A program made the position numbers and the translations under genes. A model generated the notes under the pieces. That model was not told the DNA's origin. It saw only the letters and a program-made list of their open reading frames with translations, and made no database searches. Below are positions 1 through 12,316 of a stretch of DNA of 64,000 bases, in pieces (position 1 is the stretch's first letter; every line of letters begins with the position of its first letter). Source of the DNA: Dillenia suffruticosa (taxonomy: Eukaryota; Streptophyta; Magnoliopsida; Dilleniales; Dilleniaceae). The DNA is taken from contig JAVTVX010000031.1 in assembly GCA_033439265.1 (NCBI GenBank), positions 13,553,001 to 13,617,000 on the forward strand. The letters run 5' to 3'.

Positions 1-639
1 AGATGCCTCGCAAAAAAATTTCTCCACACAATTTGTTTGGAGTCCCACACCAATTCCATCATCACAAACTTAACGTTAGGGGGTCACAACAATATAAGTT
101 ATTGTAAACCCCAAGCATACAGCCATACAAGAATCGGGATGTCACAGCCATAAGGGGAGAAGAGAAAAGAGAACGGCGAGTAGAAAGCATAAAGAGTAGA
201 AACGCATCAAGGAAACAAAGCAAATTAATTAGCCGAATCATTATAAACGCGAAAAGAAAAAAAAAACCATCGTGGTAGAGATAAACAAGGGAAAAACAGC
301 AACCTGGTCGAAAGAGAAGAGAAGGTCCACAAATCTTCATGACAAAGAAGCAATCGATCCACATAGATATACACCAACAAAGTCACGTCCGTACGAAAGC
401 GAGAACGTGAACTTCATGCACCATAATCATAACAATCAGAAAAAAGCATAACTTCCATCACCTCAATCCGCCTAAAAAAAAAATTTCTGGGCAAAAGAAA
501 TATAATAAGGAAAACTTGTTTCATTTGCTCATATATTAATTTGTTTTTTTATAATTTTTTTATGTGCTATATTATATTTAATTAATAACAGAGAAGAGAA
601 GAGGGACCCATTTTTGCGACGGGGAATTACATGCTCAGG

Positions 640-1640
640 ATCAAACGTTATAACACGTGCGTGTTCAGGACAAGAGGTGACAACACAGACAGCATATACC
701 CCCAACATGATTTTTTTTATTTAAATTTACCAGAGAAGACGTATCTGTGTCTCGAACATCTACTCTCTATTGCGTGTTCACAAGAAGAAAGATCGCAACA
801 TATTCGTGGTTAGAAAAAGAGGGCACAACAGACACACCATATTATTGTCAGTAACATCCAGATTTCTACTGCGAACGAAAGAACAAAACACTGAACCATT
901 GCGCGTTCACGAGGACGCTATAGAACACACACAAACAATACAGGAACATTCATATCACTATTTATGTTAGCAGAATCAATTATTCAAATACACGTGAAAC
1001 ACAAGACCACCCAACAACTCTTTGATAGCGACCACTCCTAGAGAAATAAATGAAAGAACTGCTAACACAAACGTGGAATGGCAGAATCTCATACCAAAAT
1101 CTCTGACGTGTCCAACAGTGTATCACGAGTTGAGGACGAAAGGTTACGACACATACGTAGTAAGCGCAAAAGGTGACAACAGAAACACAAAAGATAGAGA
1201 ACACTCTTTTGTTTTGTTTTTTTGTTTTTTTTTAAGTTAACAGAGAAGAGGAATCGGTGTCTTCAATATACGGTCTCCATCGGGTGTTCACGAGAAGAAA
1301 GGTTGCAACATATCTGCGTTCAAGACAAGAGGCCACAAGAGGGACACCATATCATTGTCACTAACATTGAAATTTCTTCTGTGAAAGAATAAGCAACGGA
1401 ATCATTTTGTGTTTAGGACGAGATGATAGAACACACCGAAACAATATAGGAAGATTAGAGATGACTTTTTACGTTACAATAACCAATCATTCCAAAACAG
1501 GCGAGATACACGTCCCCCCAACCACTCCCTGATAGGAACCACTCCCACATAATTAACCGCAAGAACCGGCACAAGGGCTTTGAATGTCAGAATACGATCC
1601 GGGAAATCTCATATGATCGGTAACATCACACATAATTAAC
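640..1640. repeat. Diverged tandem duplication, period about 510 bp
   Basis: Two diverged head-to-tail copies share an ordered series of landmarks: a T-rich run, then CAGAGAAG (731 and 1241), a GTGTTCACRAGAAGAAAG stretch (about 774 and 1284), GCAACATAT, an ACACCATAT.ATTGTCA segment, and then a shared downstream part with AGAACACAC. The offset is 510 bp. Divergence is substantial, so this duplication is older than the 474-bp one downstream. No coding function is seen. Confidence 0.6.
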
Positions 1641-1985
1641 CCATATGTCTTTTCCGAGGCTATGTATCCAGGGACAGTACCTGTGTCGAAGATCGCTTAT
1701 GCATCCCGATACTCAGTTGTATACATCAGAATAGAAGTTTACCTATGTAGCACAAGAGGACAAGCCCTGCATATGACAACACAAGGAAAAGTACAGTCAT
1801 GTAGCGTACTACTCAATAATGTTCCACAACAGGATATTGCTAAACCACATCTAAACCACTTGTAATATTTTTCGGACATACGACGCATATATCCTTTTGT
1901 TTTTAATTCAGGAAACGTAGGTCTGCAATGTGCACACCCACGGGGTCCTCCGAAGAGAAGTTCCATTTAGGTCTGTACTGGGCAG

Positions 1986-3340
1986 AACCAGGTAGGCCTG
2001 TGCAGCGTAGGACCACTCGATCGCGCGCTGCCAGGCTTGCGATTCTAAACCGTGCAGAACCAGGCGGTTCTGTGCAGTGCAGAACTACTTCGAATCATGC
2101 AGAACCGTCCTTGCACAAAACAACGCGTATCAGTTCTACTTGTTTTTTTTTGAATATATCTAACCACAAAACCACAGAACTACACTTTTTTTTAAACATA
2201 CCTAACTACAGAACCATAGAACTACTTTTTTTTAATAGAACTATTTTTTTAAAAACATAGCCGACAGCATATCCAACAACAGAACTACAAAAGTATTTTT
2301 TTTAACATACCAAACTACATAACTATTCTTTTTTAACCGAACAACTTTTTTTTAAAGGCGGTACAAAACTCTTTTTTTTGAACATACCTATCTACAGAAC
2401 CTATTTTTTCTTACAAAATTACTTTTGAACTTTTTTTTTAGTAGAACTATTTTTTTAATGGGATTACAGAACTTTTTTTTTTTTAGGAGAAGTATTTTTT
2501 TCTTTCGAACATACTTAACTATAGAACTAATTTTTTTAGTAGACTACTTTTTTTTTAATGGCATAACATAACCATTTTTTTAGCAGAACTAATTCAATTT
2601 TTTTTTTAACATACCTAACCACAAAACTTTTTTTTTAACATACCCAATGGAAGAACTATTTTTTTTTTTTAGCAAAACTACCTTTTTTTAGCATAACAAT
2701 GTAGTTCTACACGGTGCAGAACTATGTCGTTCTGTCTTTTAGTAAAACTATTTTGGACTTTTTTTTTAGCAGAACAATTTTTTTTTAGTAGCATTACAAA
2801 CTACTTTTTTTGGTTGTAGAATCACCCTTGTTTTTAAACATACCAAATTACAGAACTAATTTTTTTCTAACGGTATTACAGAACTACTTTTTTTTTCATA
2901 TCAAACCTACTTTTTTTTTCAACATATCTAACTACATAACTACAAAACTACTCTTTTTTTGAACATACAGAATTACAGAACCACAGAACTATATTTTTTA
3001 AGAGAACTATTTTTTTTGGAAACATAGCCGACAATATATCAACTACAGAACTACAGAACTATAGAAGCATTTTTTTTAACGTACCAAACTATATAACTAT
3101 TCTTTTTTAACAGAACCACTTTTTTTAATGGCATTACAAAACTACTTTTCTTGAACATATCTAACTACAGAAATTATTTTTTGTTTTACAGAACTACTTT
3201 TAAACATTTTTTTTTAGAACAATTTTTTTAATGGCATCACAGAACTACATTTTTTTTGTAGCAGAACTACTTTTTGTTTTTAACATTCCTAACCAAAAAT
3301 TTTTTTTTTTAGCAAAATTACTTTTTTTAGCAGAACCATG
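1986..3340. repeat. Degenerate poly-T / CAGAAC array
   Basis: About 1.3 kb in which runs of 6-12 T alternate with short words such as AACATACCTAACTA, ACAGAACTAC, AATGGCATTACAGAAC and AGCAGAAC. Spacing is irregular at about 25-60 bp. The frequent T runs and stops exclude coding. The repeated CAGAAC word suggests many copies of one short ancestral unit. Confidence 0.6.
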
Positions 3341-3543
3341 TTATTCTGTGTGGCGCAGAACCATGTCATTCTGCGCGGAGCAGAACCATGTCATTTTGCA
3401 CGGAGCAGAACCATATCGTTCTATGCTGGGCAGAACCAAATCCATCAATAAAAAATTCCAGACTTTTAAACGCTATTATTCTTAACAAAAAATGTACTTC
3501 TGCAACTCCTTATAGTCGTTCTGCAAAATCAATAGCTTTGAAG
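3070..3543. repeat. 474-bp direct duplication, copy 1
   Basis: Nearly identical to 5426-5900 by eye, with a handful of substitutions and one- or two-base indels, mostly in T runs. It contains part of the poly-T/CAGAAC array plus the 24-bp minisatellite. Both copies end abruptly at AGCTTTGAAG: copy 1 continues AAAAACGGG, copy 2 continues TATCATTTG. Confidence 0.85.
3340..3437. repeat. 24-bp minisatellite of GCAGAAC/GTTCTGC hairpins, copy 1
   Basis: Four tandem units of about 24 bp, each reading roughly GCAGAACcatgtcATTCTGC followed by a GYGGA-like spacer. The first seven and last seven bases are near-complementary, so each unit can form a small stem-loop. The same array recurs at 5694-5790 inside the duplicated 474-bp segment. 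Related words occur at 1986-2110 and 2700-2735. Confidence 0.65.
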
Positions 3544-3780
3544 AAAAACGGGCCACTTCTTTCATTGAACAATTCATCCGCGAGACAATGTTTTGGCCAC
3601 AAGGTTTTTAACACACAAAATACCCGAAAACCAACAACGGAAAGACCACATCTCTGAAACCAGGACACAATATTAAACCCTAACACAAAAAGCAACTACA
3701 AGAGCATGCAACACCGCAAGATCCCGGATATGACAATGGCCTGGAGAACCACCCATTGAGCCGGTGAAGTGCAGAGGTAC

Positions 3781-4703
3781 AAACCTGTGGATTCCATGAG
3801 GATTGCTTCTGATAGCTGGTTAACTTACATCGATCGAGTCGCATTGTTCCCTAGCCCACGCGAAAAGGGACAGCCAACCAATGCAACATAACCAGCGATC
3901 AGAACAATCCCCATAGAACCAACACGTGTGCAGCTCTCCACTCCTCCGGGTCCATGCGGTTCTCCATTCACAGTCCGCCCAACACCTGCACAATGGCTGC
4001 AGAACCAAACCTACACCTTGCCAGCCCTGCACCAAATCCATGCGCCATCCCTCACCGTGGACGTCTAGTAGCTCTGCAAACGCCCCATAAGCAGCAACGT
4101 ACCCTCCCTGCAGAGACACCTACAAGAAGCAGCAAAAAAAAGCCCAATCAAAATAAGCCAAACATCCCAAAAGAGGACATCAAACATCCCAAAACTGGGA
4201 AAACAAATACAAACCCTCAACACAGAAAGAACATAGCAACAGTAAACCTGTTAATCCCATGAGGATTGCTTCTCATAGCTGGTTAACTTACGTCGATTGA
4301 ATCCCAATGTTCCTTACCCCAGGCGAAAAGCACAGCCAATCAATGCGACTTAACCAGACATCAGAACAATCCCCAATGAATCAACACGTGTGCAGCTCTC
4401 CATACCTCCGGGTCCAGGCGATTCTCCATTCATAGTCCGCCCAACACCTGCACAATGGCTGTAGAAACAAGCCTGCACCCTGACACCCTGCACCAAATCC
4501 ATGCGCGGTCCCTCACTCTGGACGTCCAGTAGCTCTGCAAACATCCCATAGGCAGCAAGGTACCCTCCTTGCCGAGGCACCTACAAGAAGTAGCTAAACG
4601 AAGCCCAATCAAAATAAACCAAACATCCCAAAAGAGAGGAGAAAACATCCCAAAACAGGGAAAATAAACACAAACCCTGAACACAAAGCAAAATAGCAAC
4701 AGT
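3781..4703. repeat. 463-bp tandem repeat, two copies
   Basis: Copy 1 is about 3781-4243 and copy 2 about 4244-4703. Both begin with AAACCTG, then GAGGATTGCTTCT (3798 and 4261), and share CGTGTGCAGCTCTCC, AGTCCGCCCAACACCTGC and CCCAATCAAAATAA. The offset between landmarks is 463 bp. Open frames on either strand are disrupted differently in the two copies, so coding is unlikely. Confidence 0.8.
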
Positions 4704-4828
4704 AAACCCGACCGTGCATGATCAGCAACATAGAAAAGCGGATCCCCTAAAGATTGGGAAAAAGGGTCGGAGCTGAACGTCTACATCCCCACCCCCCAGA
4801 GAGAGAAACCTCTATACCGAAAGCAAGA

Positions 4829-5422
4829 GCAAACCATCACAACAGACAAGTATTACCTCCGCAACGCATCCCAAAACAGGGGAAAAACGCACCAACCCTG
4901 AACAAAGAGGAAGACGATAAATATATTCGCCACACTTGGAAACTCTGCAAGAGAAAAGCTCGGTGGCCATCTCCAACAACACCCTGAACGACAGTCCCGC
5001 ACCACTCACAGAGACAAACCTTCAAAAAGGAAAAACAAAAAGAGAAACCATCAAAACAGAGAGAAGAAGAAAACAAAAACCGCCATAATCGGAGAGGAAG
5101 AGGATAAATATATTCGCCACACTGGGAAACTCTGCAAGAGAAAAGCTCGGTGGCCATCTCCAACAACACCGAACAATAGTCCAAGGCAAACCATCACTAC
5201 AGACAACGCATCCCAAAACAGGGGAAAAACGCACCAACCCTGAACAAAGAGGAAGAGGATAAATATATTCGCCACACTGGGAAACTCTGCAAGAGAACAG
5301 CTCAGTGGGCATCTCCAATAACACCCTGAACAACAGTCCCGCACGACTCACAGAGACAAACCTTCAAAAAGGAAAATCAAAAAGAGAGACGATCAAAACA
5401 GAGAGGAGAACAAAAGAAAAGC
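4829..5422. repeat. 342-bp direct repeat with an extra partial unit
   Basis: AACGCATCCCAAAACAGGGG occurs at 4863 and 5205 (offset 342). A shorter subunit starting near ATATATTCGCCACACT occurs three times (about 4920, 5108 and 5262). The long minus-strand open frames here are translations of the repeat, and their peptides repeat in the same way; I do not regard them as genes. Confidence 0.75.
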
Positions 5423-5425
5423 CGC

Positions 5426-5900
5426 TTTTTTTTTAACGTACCAAACTATATAACTATTCTTTTTTAACAGAACCACTTTTTTTAATGGCATTACAAAACT
5501 ACTTTTCTTGAACATATCTAACTACAGAAATTATTTTTGTTTTACAGAACTACTTTTGAACATTTTTTTTGTAGAACAATTTTTTTAATGGCATCACAGA
5601 ACTACATTTTTTTTGTAGCAGAACTACTTTTTGTTTTTAACATTCTTAACCAAAAATTTTTTTTTTTAGCAAAATCACTTTTTTTAGCAGAACCATGTTA
5701 TTCTGTGTGGCGCAGAACCATGTCATTCTGCGCGGAGCAGAACCATGTCATTCTGCACGGAGCAGAACCATATCGTTCTATGCTGGGCAGAACCAAATCC
5801 ATCAATAAAAAATTCCAGACTTTTAAACGCTATTATTCTTAACAAAAAATGTACTTCTGCAACTCCTTATAGTTGTTCTGCAAAATCAATAGCTTTGAAG
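5426..5900. repeat. 474-bp direct duplication, copy 2
   Basis: Second copy of 3070-3543, same orientation, offset about 2.36 kb. High identity implies a recent duplication compared with the diverged tandem repeats around it. It includes the 24-bp minisatellite at 5694-5790. Confidence 0.85.
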
Positions 5901-6059
5901 TATCATTTGTAAATCCACTTATATATTATAACACACAAAGATCAACGACATATGTAGAAACCAAATGATAACGGTGGCCTGTATAGAAAACAATATAAAG
6001 AAAAACAATACAAAGAGCAACCAAACAAGTTTTTAACAAAGCAACCAAACAAACTATGG

Positions 6060-6290
6060 AGTTCTGTAGACGCAAGGCTCACGATTGCAGAACAACCGAG
6101 TGAAGCTATTGCAGAACTGAAAGTGTTATTGCAGAACTACCCTAAACCCAGAACGACAGAGTAAAGTTATTATAGAAATGAGTTTTTACAGAACTATTGC
6201 AGAATCACTAAAGTGCTATTACAGAAAGAACCACCGACAGAATTACAGAACTGGGCTATTGCAGAGCCAACAAAGTGTAATTGCAGAAGA
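6060..6290. repeat. ATTGCAGAAC-type short repeat array
   Basis: The word TTGCAGAAC or a close variant recurs roughly every 20-30 bp, interleaved with AAAGTGTTATT and AAAGTGCTATT. The core hexamer CAGAAC is the one in the 2-3.4 kb array, which ties the two parts of the block together. Confidence 0.55.
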
Positions 6291-6352
6291 AAAGACAAAG
6301 ACAAACCATCACAACAGAGAAGAATAACTTCCATAATCAGTACTTGAAGCTA

Positions 6353-6900
6353 AACGTCTCCATTCCCCCCACCCAGAAAGGCAAACCTTCAAAAGGAAAC
6401 ACAAAGACAAACCATTATAACAGAGAAGAGAAGAATAACTTTCATAACGCATCCCAAAATTGGGAAAATAAACACAAACCTTGAACACAGAGCGGAAATA
6501 TATTCGGCACACTCGGAAACACAGCATGAGAAAACCCAGTGACCATCGTCATCAACACCAAAAAGCGGATATAAAAAAGAAACGGAAAAAGTCCCAAGCC
6601 GAACGTCTCCATTCCTCCTGCCTAGAGAGACAAACCTTTAAAAGGAAAGATAAAGACAAACCATCACAATAGACAAGAGAAGAATAATTTTCAAAATGCA
6701 TCCCCAAATAGGAAAAATCAACACAAACCTTGAGCACAGAGGGTAAATATATTCGGCACAGTCAGAAACACAACAAGAGAAAATCTCAGTGGCTATCTTC
6801 ATCAGCTCCAAACAGCGGATATAAAAAAGAAGCCGAACCTGAAACCAAACGTCTCCATCCGCCCCATTGAGAGAGAGAGCGAGAAACAGATAAAGAGAGA
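6353..6900. repeat. 247-bp tandem repeat, about 2.2 copies
   Basis: AACGTCTCC starts units at 6353, 6602 and 6848. Each unit carries a GAGAGRCAAACCTT-like stretch, a CAAACCATCACAA-like stretch, ATATATTCGGCACA and AGCGGATATAAAAAAGAA. A related unit starts at 4777, so the family spans both sides of the 474-bp copy 2. Confidence 0.7.
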
Positions 6901-7340
6901 AACAAATAAAGAGAGCACCGTCATACTTTTATGCAGAGAAGAAGATGAGAAGAGATAACAAAGGAAGATACAAAAAGCATAGAGGGATGGCCGCAGACAC
7001 TTTTTTTCCCCTCAAAAGTACAGAAGTCTAATCGCAATGAGTATCAAAAGAATGACGTTACATACTTTTTTTCCCCAACCACTCCGGGCACGTCTTCCGT
7101 GAAAGCAACAACAAAATCTACTCCATTAATGTTTCTGACAAGAGAGAAAGAAAGAGAAAAAAAGAGAGAAACCACAAGGAAAAGACCAAAAAAAGACAGG
7201 AAAAAAAACCAAAAAAGAAAAAAAGAAAAACGGGCCACATCAGCTCCACATCAGCTCCACCTCACCAACGACCAATCACCCTGCGCCAATTGGAGGACGA
7301 CGAAATCCAGGTGGCGGGGGGTCTTTCACGCTTATATCTA

Positions 7341-10300
7341 TATTGTTAATTAATAATTAAAGAGTTCAAAGTAATAAAACAAATAGTTGTACTAGTGTTG
7401 TTATTTTTTATTTTATTTTATTTTTTTTAGGGGCAGGGGCCGTGGAGGAGGGGTCATATCCACGGCATACCAGATTACAGTATAAGTAGTCCCAACCCAC
7501 CCAAACCACCCCCATTCTCTAAACAGGGCGATAAGACCCATCCAATCAGAAGCGAAGCAGGTTGAATGGGTTTGGGTCAAGACTAAGGAATGGACCTCAA
7601 ACCCTTTGTCATTCATTTTAACAAACGTGAACATCCAACAAAATAAATCATAATAAGACACTCATTAAGGCTATGCTTTTCTGCATTACAGAACGGGGGA
7701 ACCTGACCTGGGCTCGTGACAATTTTCTGAAAAGAAAGAAACATGATGTTTCGTCAGGTATGAGGTGTGTTCTCCCATGGCAAAGTCTATGGATAACCTC
7801 TTCTTAATGCAGTGCATTTTAAGTGAGTCTTGAATTTGGTAAAAATAATACTAGTTAGCTAGATAGTATACTTTGGAAAAAAATATTTTTCTAAATTCAA
7901 CTAACTGATCTTTTGGTAGAGAATCATATCCATGCCTTGCCTTGGCAGATTCTTGCCATCAATTAAAGCCATTTAAAAATAGTTATTGCATAAATAAAAA
8001 AGAAAAAACTTAGACACTAGTGTTACAGGCATCAATGAGTTTTGCTGGTGGACTTTAACAAGTAACACGCACTCACTAGTTGTAGTTTGAACAAAATACA
8101 ACACTTCCTACTTGCTTTTAACATATACTACATAAATAATGACAAAGCTTTTGCAAGTATAAGAACAATTGAGTTTCTTCTCTTAGTGAAGACAAATTGA
8201 AGGGTAAAATTGAAGCTACTACAAACAAAAGCAACATAATCTCAGACCTGGAAAACTGGAATTCCTGAGAAGTCCTCTTTACAAAAACCAGCCCTTTGCT
8301 TCTCCTGCAAAAAGGAAACGTGAGAAAAAAGCTTGTCATTCTGATGCAGCCACAGTTGTTACAATGATACCCACTGACAAGAATATTCTGGACCACACAA
8401 TACCTCAAGTGCAACTAGAACTATATCAATAGATCTTATACTCTAGCCACCACCCTCATGTCAAAATGCAAGAGAAACAACTGAGGCAAATATTAGACAA
8501 CATTTTGCTTCATATGGTCCCCGCATTTCCTAGTTTGTATATCCCCACTTAAGACAAAATTATATTGCAAGTGGATTATACTTATTGGTTGAGGAAGAAA
8601 AATCGTACATAAATATTATGCCGCGCCAAACCACGTGCAACATTTACTCATCTATCATGATTTTGGTCAAACCAGAGTAAACTGACATCTCAATGCCATG
8701 GAGGCATCTTCCAGCAACCAAAAAAAAAGTGACTGGTTTGACATGATATGATATTGTTTTACAACATGTTTGACCAAGATACCTATACTTTGTAAGTCTA
8801 TACATCCCTACAGTAAAAATGTTCTTGTAGGGCAATAGGAAGAGAATTTCACTTCTAATGTAACCCAAGTAAATGAATTTTTATTTTTATTTTCCCTAAC
8901 AGACATGTAGGGGGCATTTATATATGTCTTATAGACACAAAGTTACATTGTTGTCACATAAGAGTCATGTTCTATATGGATAAACATCATCTTGCATGGG
9001 ATTCAGGATATATATACACACATGTGAGGAAAATGGAAGCAAAGACAACAAGTGAAGACAGTTAAAGAGAATAATCAATTGGATTTGAATGTGGGACACT
9101 TTGTACTTCAAACATGGGTGGGTGGGTGGTAGAAACGTCCTTGACATATATTTTGATGAAGCAATACGAAGATTTAAAGAACAGTGGAGTGCACGTGTTT
9201 GGACAGAGAAGAATAAAAGGGAGAGAAGGTATCCCTCTAATTGTTTTTGGAAGCTTGTTTTAATGAAGGTTGGCAATAGCATGAGGGTAGTAACCAAAGT
9301 ATAAGAAGGAAAATCAATTACAAGAAAAACATCACAGAGATTTAAGTAAAAAATAATTTTATCCCACAAAACCCTCATATCAAGCACATTTGTAAGCCCT
9401 TGTAACAGATTTTTCATGCCTTCGACAATCCTTTTGTTTCATTCCTATACTCTACCCACAAAAAAAAACCAAAAAACCAAAAAACCAAAAAATTAAAAAA
9501 GAAAAAAGTAAAAAATCAGAAGTAGGAGAGATCAAACCAAAAGGCTTTTTATACAGCTAAAAATGCCCATCCATGTCTATGACACCCCACCACTGGAAAA
9601 CCTATGATTTCTACCACTCTACAGATTCTTATTCACATCCTATTAGAAAAGTAATATTATAATAAGCAAAGTCTAAATGGTTGATTGAACCAAAGAACGC
9701 ATGAGAGAGAAGCAATCAACCAGTTCAGCTGTGTCATCTCTCATATTGATCTAACGCTTTGTCATAGGATGGGTGGACAATGAAACCATCCAAAGGGTTT
9801 TCTTTGGAGCTATCATTATAGAAATTAAGGCTTAAAAGCCTATTCAAGAGGAAAAAATTAAATTTTAATCTGCCTCTCTCACTTTGATTTGGTGGGAAGA
9901 TGATTGATTATGGACAACCTTTGTGGAAGCTTGATAAATTTGGAAGGGGATGGTACTGTTCACATATTGTTCAAAGTACTGTACTGTTCAGTATTTTTTT
10001 TTTTTTTTTTGCTTTGTAGAAGTTACTTGTTTTATTTTATTTTATTTTATTTTGGTGTCTAATTATTTAGAAAGTTATTTCTATTTTAATCATTATTAGA
10101 AGTGTGAATGTTAGGACTATTTAGGAGTTTCTGTATTTTGGATTTGGTAATAGTTTCTGTTTTCTTAAGGTTAATTATCTTTTGAAAGGCTTGTAACCTT
10201 ATTATGAGAATTTAGAATAAGCACTTCATTTTTCCAGCAAATTGCATTGAGTTCTCTCAAACCTTAGAAAGTGTAATGATTTTTTACCCTACATGTGATG

Positions 10301-11854
10301 CCTAAGGATCTACTTGTATGATGTTTATAAACTTATCCTCTTTCTTCACATCTATTGCCTTTTTTTTATTTTATTTTTTTTAAAATCTAGTTGCTGGTTC
10401 AACCAGTTTTCTCCCAGAAACACCAGCTGAGCCGAACTCCTTTGTTTGCACATACAAACCAACCCAGCCTATCTAACAATTCAAAACCTAACATCTCAGC
10501 TTTGTCTGTTGGTTGGTCGATACGGTCGGTGTTCAGTTTAAAGCATCCATCAATTTGAAGAAAAAGGAAAAGAAAACCCCACCACCAAAATTTAGCAGAA
10601 ATCTGACCTGGAGTACATTCATCAAACTAACAAAGGAAAGAAGAAGAGATGACACGTTAAGAAAGATCACCTCATATCCTGTGCATACAGCTACGGAACA
10701 GTTGGTTTTGGAGGATTATGGATTCAAACAAAAGGAAATGAAAGTGAAAAATTCAGTTACAATTTCCCCATGATGCTAAGAAGGATTAGGGTGATTGAGT
10801 TAAACACAACCCTAAAATTATGCATCAATCCAATGTGAAAATTTGATTTGATTCAGTCAAACAGATATCCTTCCTTACTTTCCTGGTGCCCGGGGCAGAA
10901 GGAAGCATTGACTGGCTAAAGCAGGTGAGGAGGATAACAATCTAAACAGTGACAAATTTTCTAAACACTGAGCATAAAAAATAGGCATTATGATAAAATC
11001 ATTCCTTGCCTGGGTATCCATTGAACAATCTACCCACAAACGGAACCCAGAAAATAAAATTTGTTAGAAAGCTTAAACAAGTTCAAAAATGAGAGAACAA
11101 GCCAAAACTATTGTTGCTCTCGCATGTAACCACATTGCAAGTCATTATAGGAATATCTGAGAAAGATGAATGAGCATGCAAACATCAATTGGGACTTTTT
11201 GTCTGCCAACAGAGACTCAGTGGACATCCATTATGAGAAGAGCATCAGAAAAACTTTAACATAAAAAAGATTGACTACATATAACCTGTTCAATCACACA
11301 ATATATATCTGCAATTTTTAAACACATGTAAAGGCTTATGTTACATATAAGAATTTAAAAAATGTAGCAATCAGGTCAGGACATTGTACCTTCAATGCTC
11401 ATCCAAAATTTTAGTTTATGGCGATACTTGAGCATGTGAATTCAGTATCTGAAACAAATAGAAAGCTACTAACTGATTTGGCTGCATGTGATATTCCCTC
11501 CATAACTAGTAGACACTAATGGTAAGAAAGGAAGCCGTCGGCAAATCAACCTATGGTACAGTAACATCCAAGAGAAAATTCCCATTATAAGTACATGTAA
11601 GCTCTCAAATATTTGAAAAATACTTGCTGCTCTCAACAGAACATGAAATATATTTTGGATTCCAATAAACCAACGTGACTTTAAGAAAATTGTTCCTTCA
11701 AGTACCTTTCAGCAAAAGCAGTCTGATAGCATTAATGCAGTTGAACATGGTATACATAACTAAGTAAATATAAGCCAATCATTTACTAACCTCACTCAAG
11801 CTTGTATTACTGGTGATAATACAAAAAGCAAAAATGGCTGCTTTGGAAAAGATG
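7341..11854. other. Intergenic low-copy DNA, no gene recognised
   Basis: Open frames are short, without recognisable domains and in inconsistent phases. An A-rich run (9463-9510), T and TTTTA runs (9990-10056, 10360-10380) and a possible decayed LTR at 10.1-10.3 kb are visible. A 48-codon plus-strand frame near 7664-7807 was considered but shows no family signature. Confidence 0.5.
10105..10300 (+). mobile_element. Possible decayed Ty1/copia-like LTR fragment
   Basis: The order TGTTAGGA-like start, TTTAGGAGTTTCTGTATTTTGG, CTTGTAACCTTATTATGAGAA, AATAAGCACTTCATTTTTCC and GTTCTCTCAAACC resembles the R-U5 end of plant copia LTRs. No second LTR, TSD or internal domain was found, so a solo or truncated LTR is the most that can be said. 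Resemblance is from memory. Confidence 0.3.
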
Positions 11855-11859
11855 ATTAT

Positions 11860-12271
11860 TGTAACAGTCAAGGTGTACAGCTAGGATCAGTGCTGAGTTG
11901 TACTATGCCTAGTCAGCAAGATTAGTTAGGGGAGGTTATGAATTGGTTAGAGTTGTTGTAATAAAGAGAATATATGTGTACTGTTCAGAAAAGAAAAAGA
12001 TATAACTGAACTTTGAAGCTAACTTCTCTGCTCGAACTATCTCCTTCTCTCTCTCTTCCTCTCTCTCGTCTCTTCCTCTTTTCTCTCTCTTCTTCCTCCT
12101 CTCTACTCTCATCAACTTCCTCTACAATTCTCCTTCTTAAACCTTGCAAAACAGTCGACCTTCAGCTCTGCAGAAGGCGTATTTCAGTACTTCGAACAAG
12201 GCTTTGCAGAAGTTAATCAGAAGTCGACTTCTTCTCAAACCACCAGTCGACTTGTCGCAGGTATTGTGACA
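11860..12271 (+). repeat. 5' LTR of the chromovirus derivative
   Basis: 412 bp, TG...CA ends, containing a long CT-rich stretch (about 12028-12110) and several GTCGAC words near its 3' end. It aligns along its whole length with 14195-14603. Confidence 0.92.
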
Positions 12272-12275
12272 AATT

Positions 12276-12288
12276 TGGTATCAGAGAC
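12276..12288 (+). other. Primer binding site (tRNA-iMet type)
   Basis: TGGTATCAGAG, four bases after the 5' LTR end, complementary to the usual 3' end of plant initiator tRNA-Met. This is the common primer of chromoviral gypsy elements. Confidence 0.8.
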
Positions 12289-12316
12289 TAGATTCTTAGC
12301 CTTAATTCACTGGAAA

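Larger units (their letters stand above)
1..7340. repeat. Complex CAGAAC-rich block of nested tandem/direct repeats
   Basis: No believable gene is present; the open frames here are short and low in complexity. The block is built from several repeat families of different period: about 510 bp (0.6-1.6 kb), a poly-T/CAGAAC array (2.0-3.4 kb), a 463-bp tandem (3.8-4.7 kb), a 342-bp direct repeat (4.8-5.4 kb), a duplicated 474-bp segment (3.07 and 5.43 kb), an ATTGCAGAAC array (6.0-6.3 kb) and a 247-bp tandem (6.35-6.9 kb). The hexamer CAGAAC or its complement recurs from about 2 kb to 6.3 kb. Dense short motifs inside longer direct repeats resemble subterminal regions of CACTA or Mutator-like DNA transposons, but no transposase or termini were found, so the class is inference. 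The left end may lie outside the window. Confidence 0.6.

Noticed and set aside
62..364. 100-codon minus-strand frame at the left edge
   Set aside because: Phe/Leu-rich low-complexity translation of A-rich DNA; no domain, no splice context.
4350..5351. Several overlapping minus-strand frames of about 76-115 codons
   Set aside because: Their peptides repeat with the DNA repeat units and disagree between copies, as expected of translated tandem repeats.
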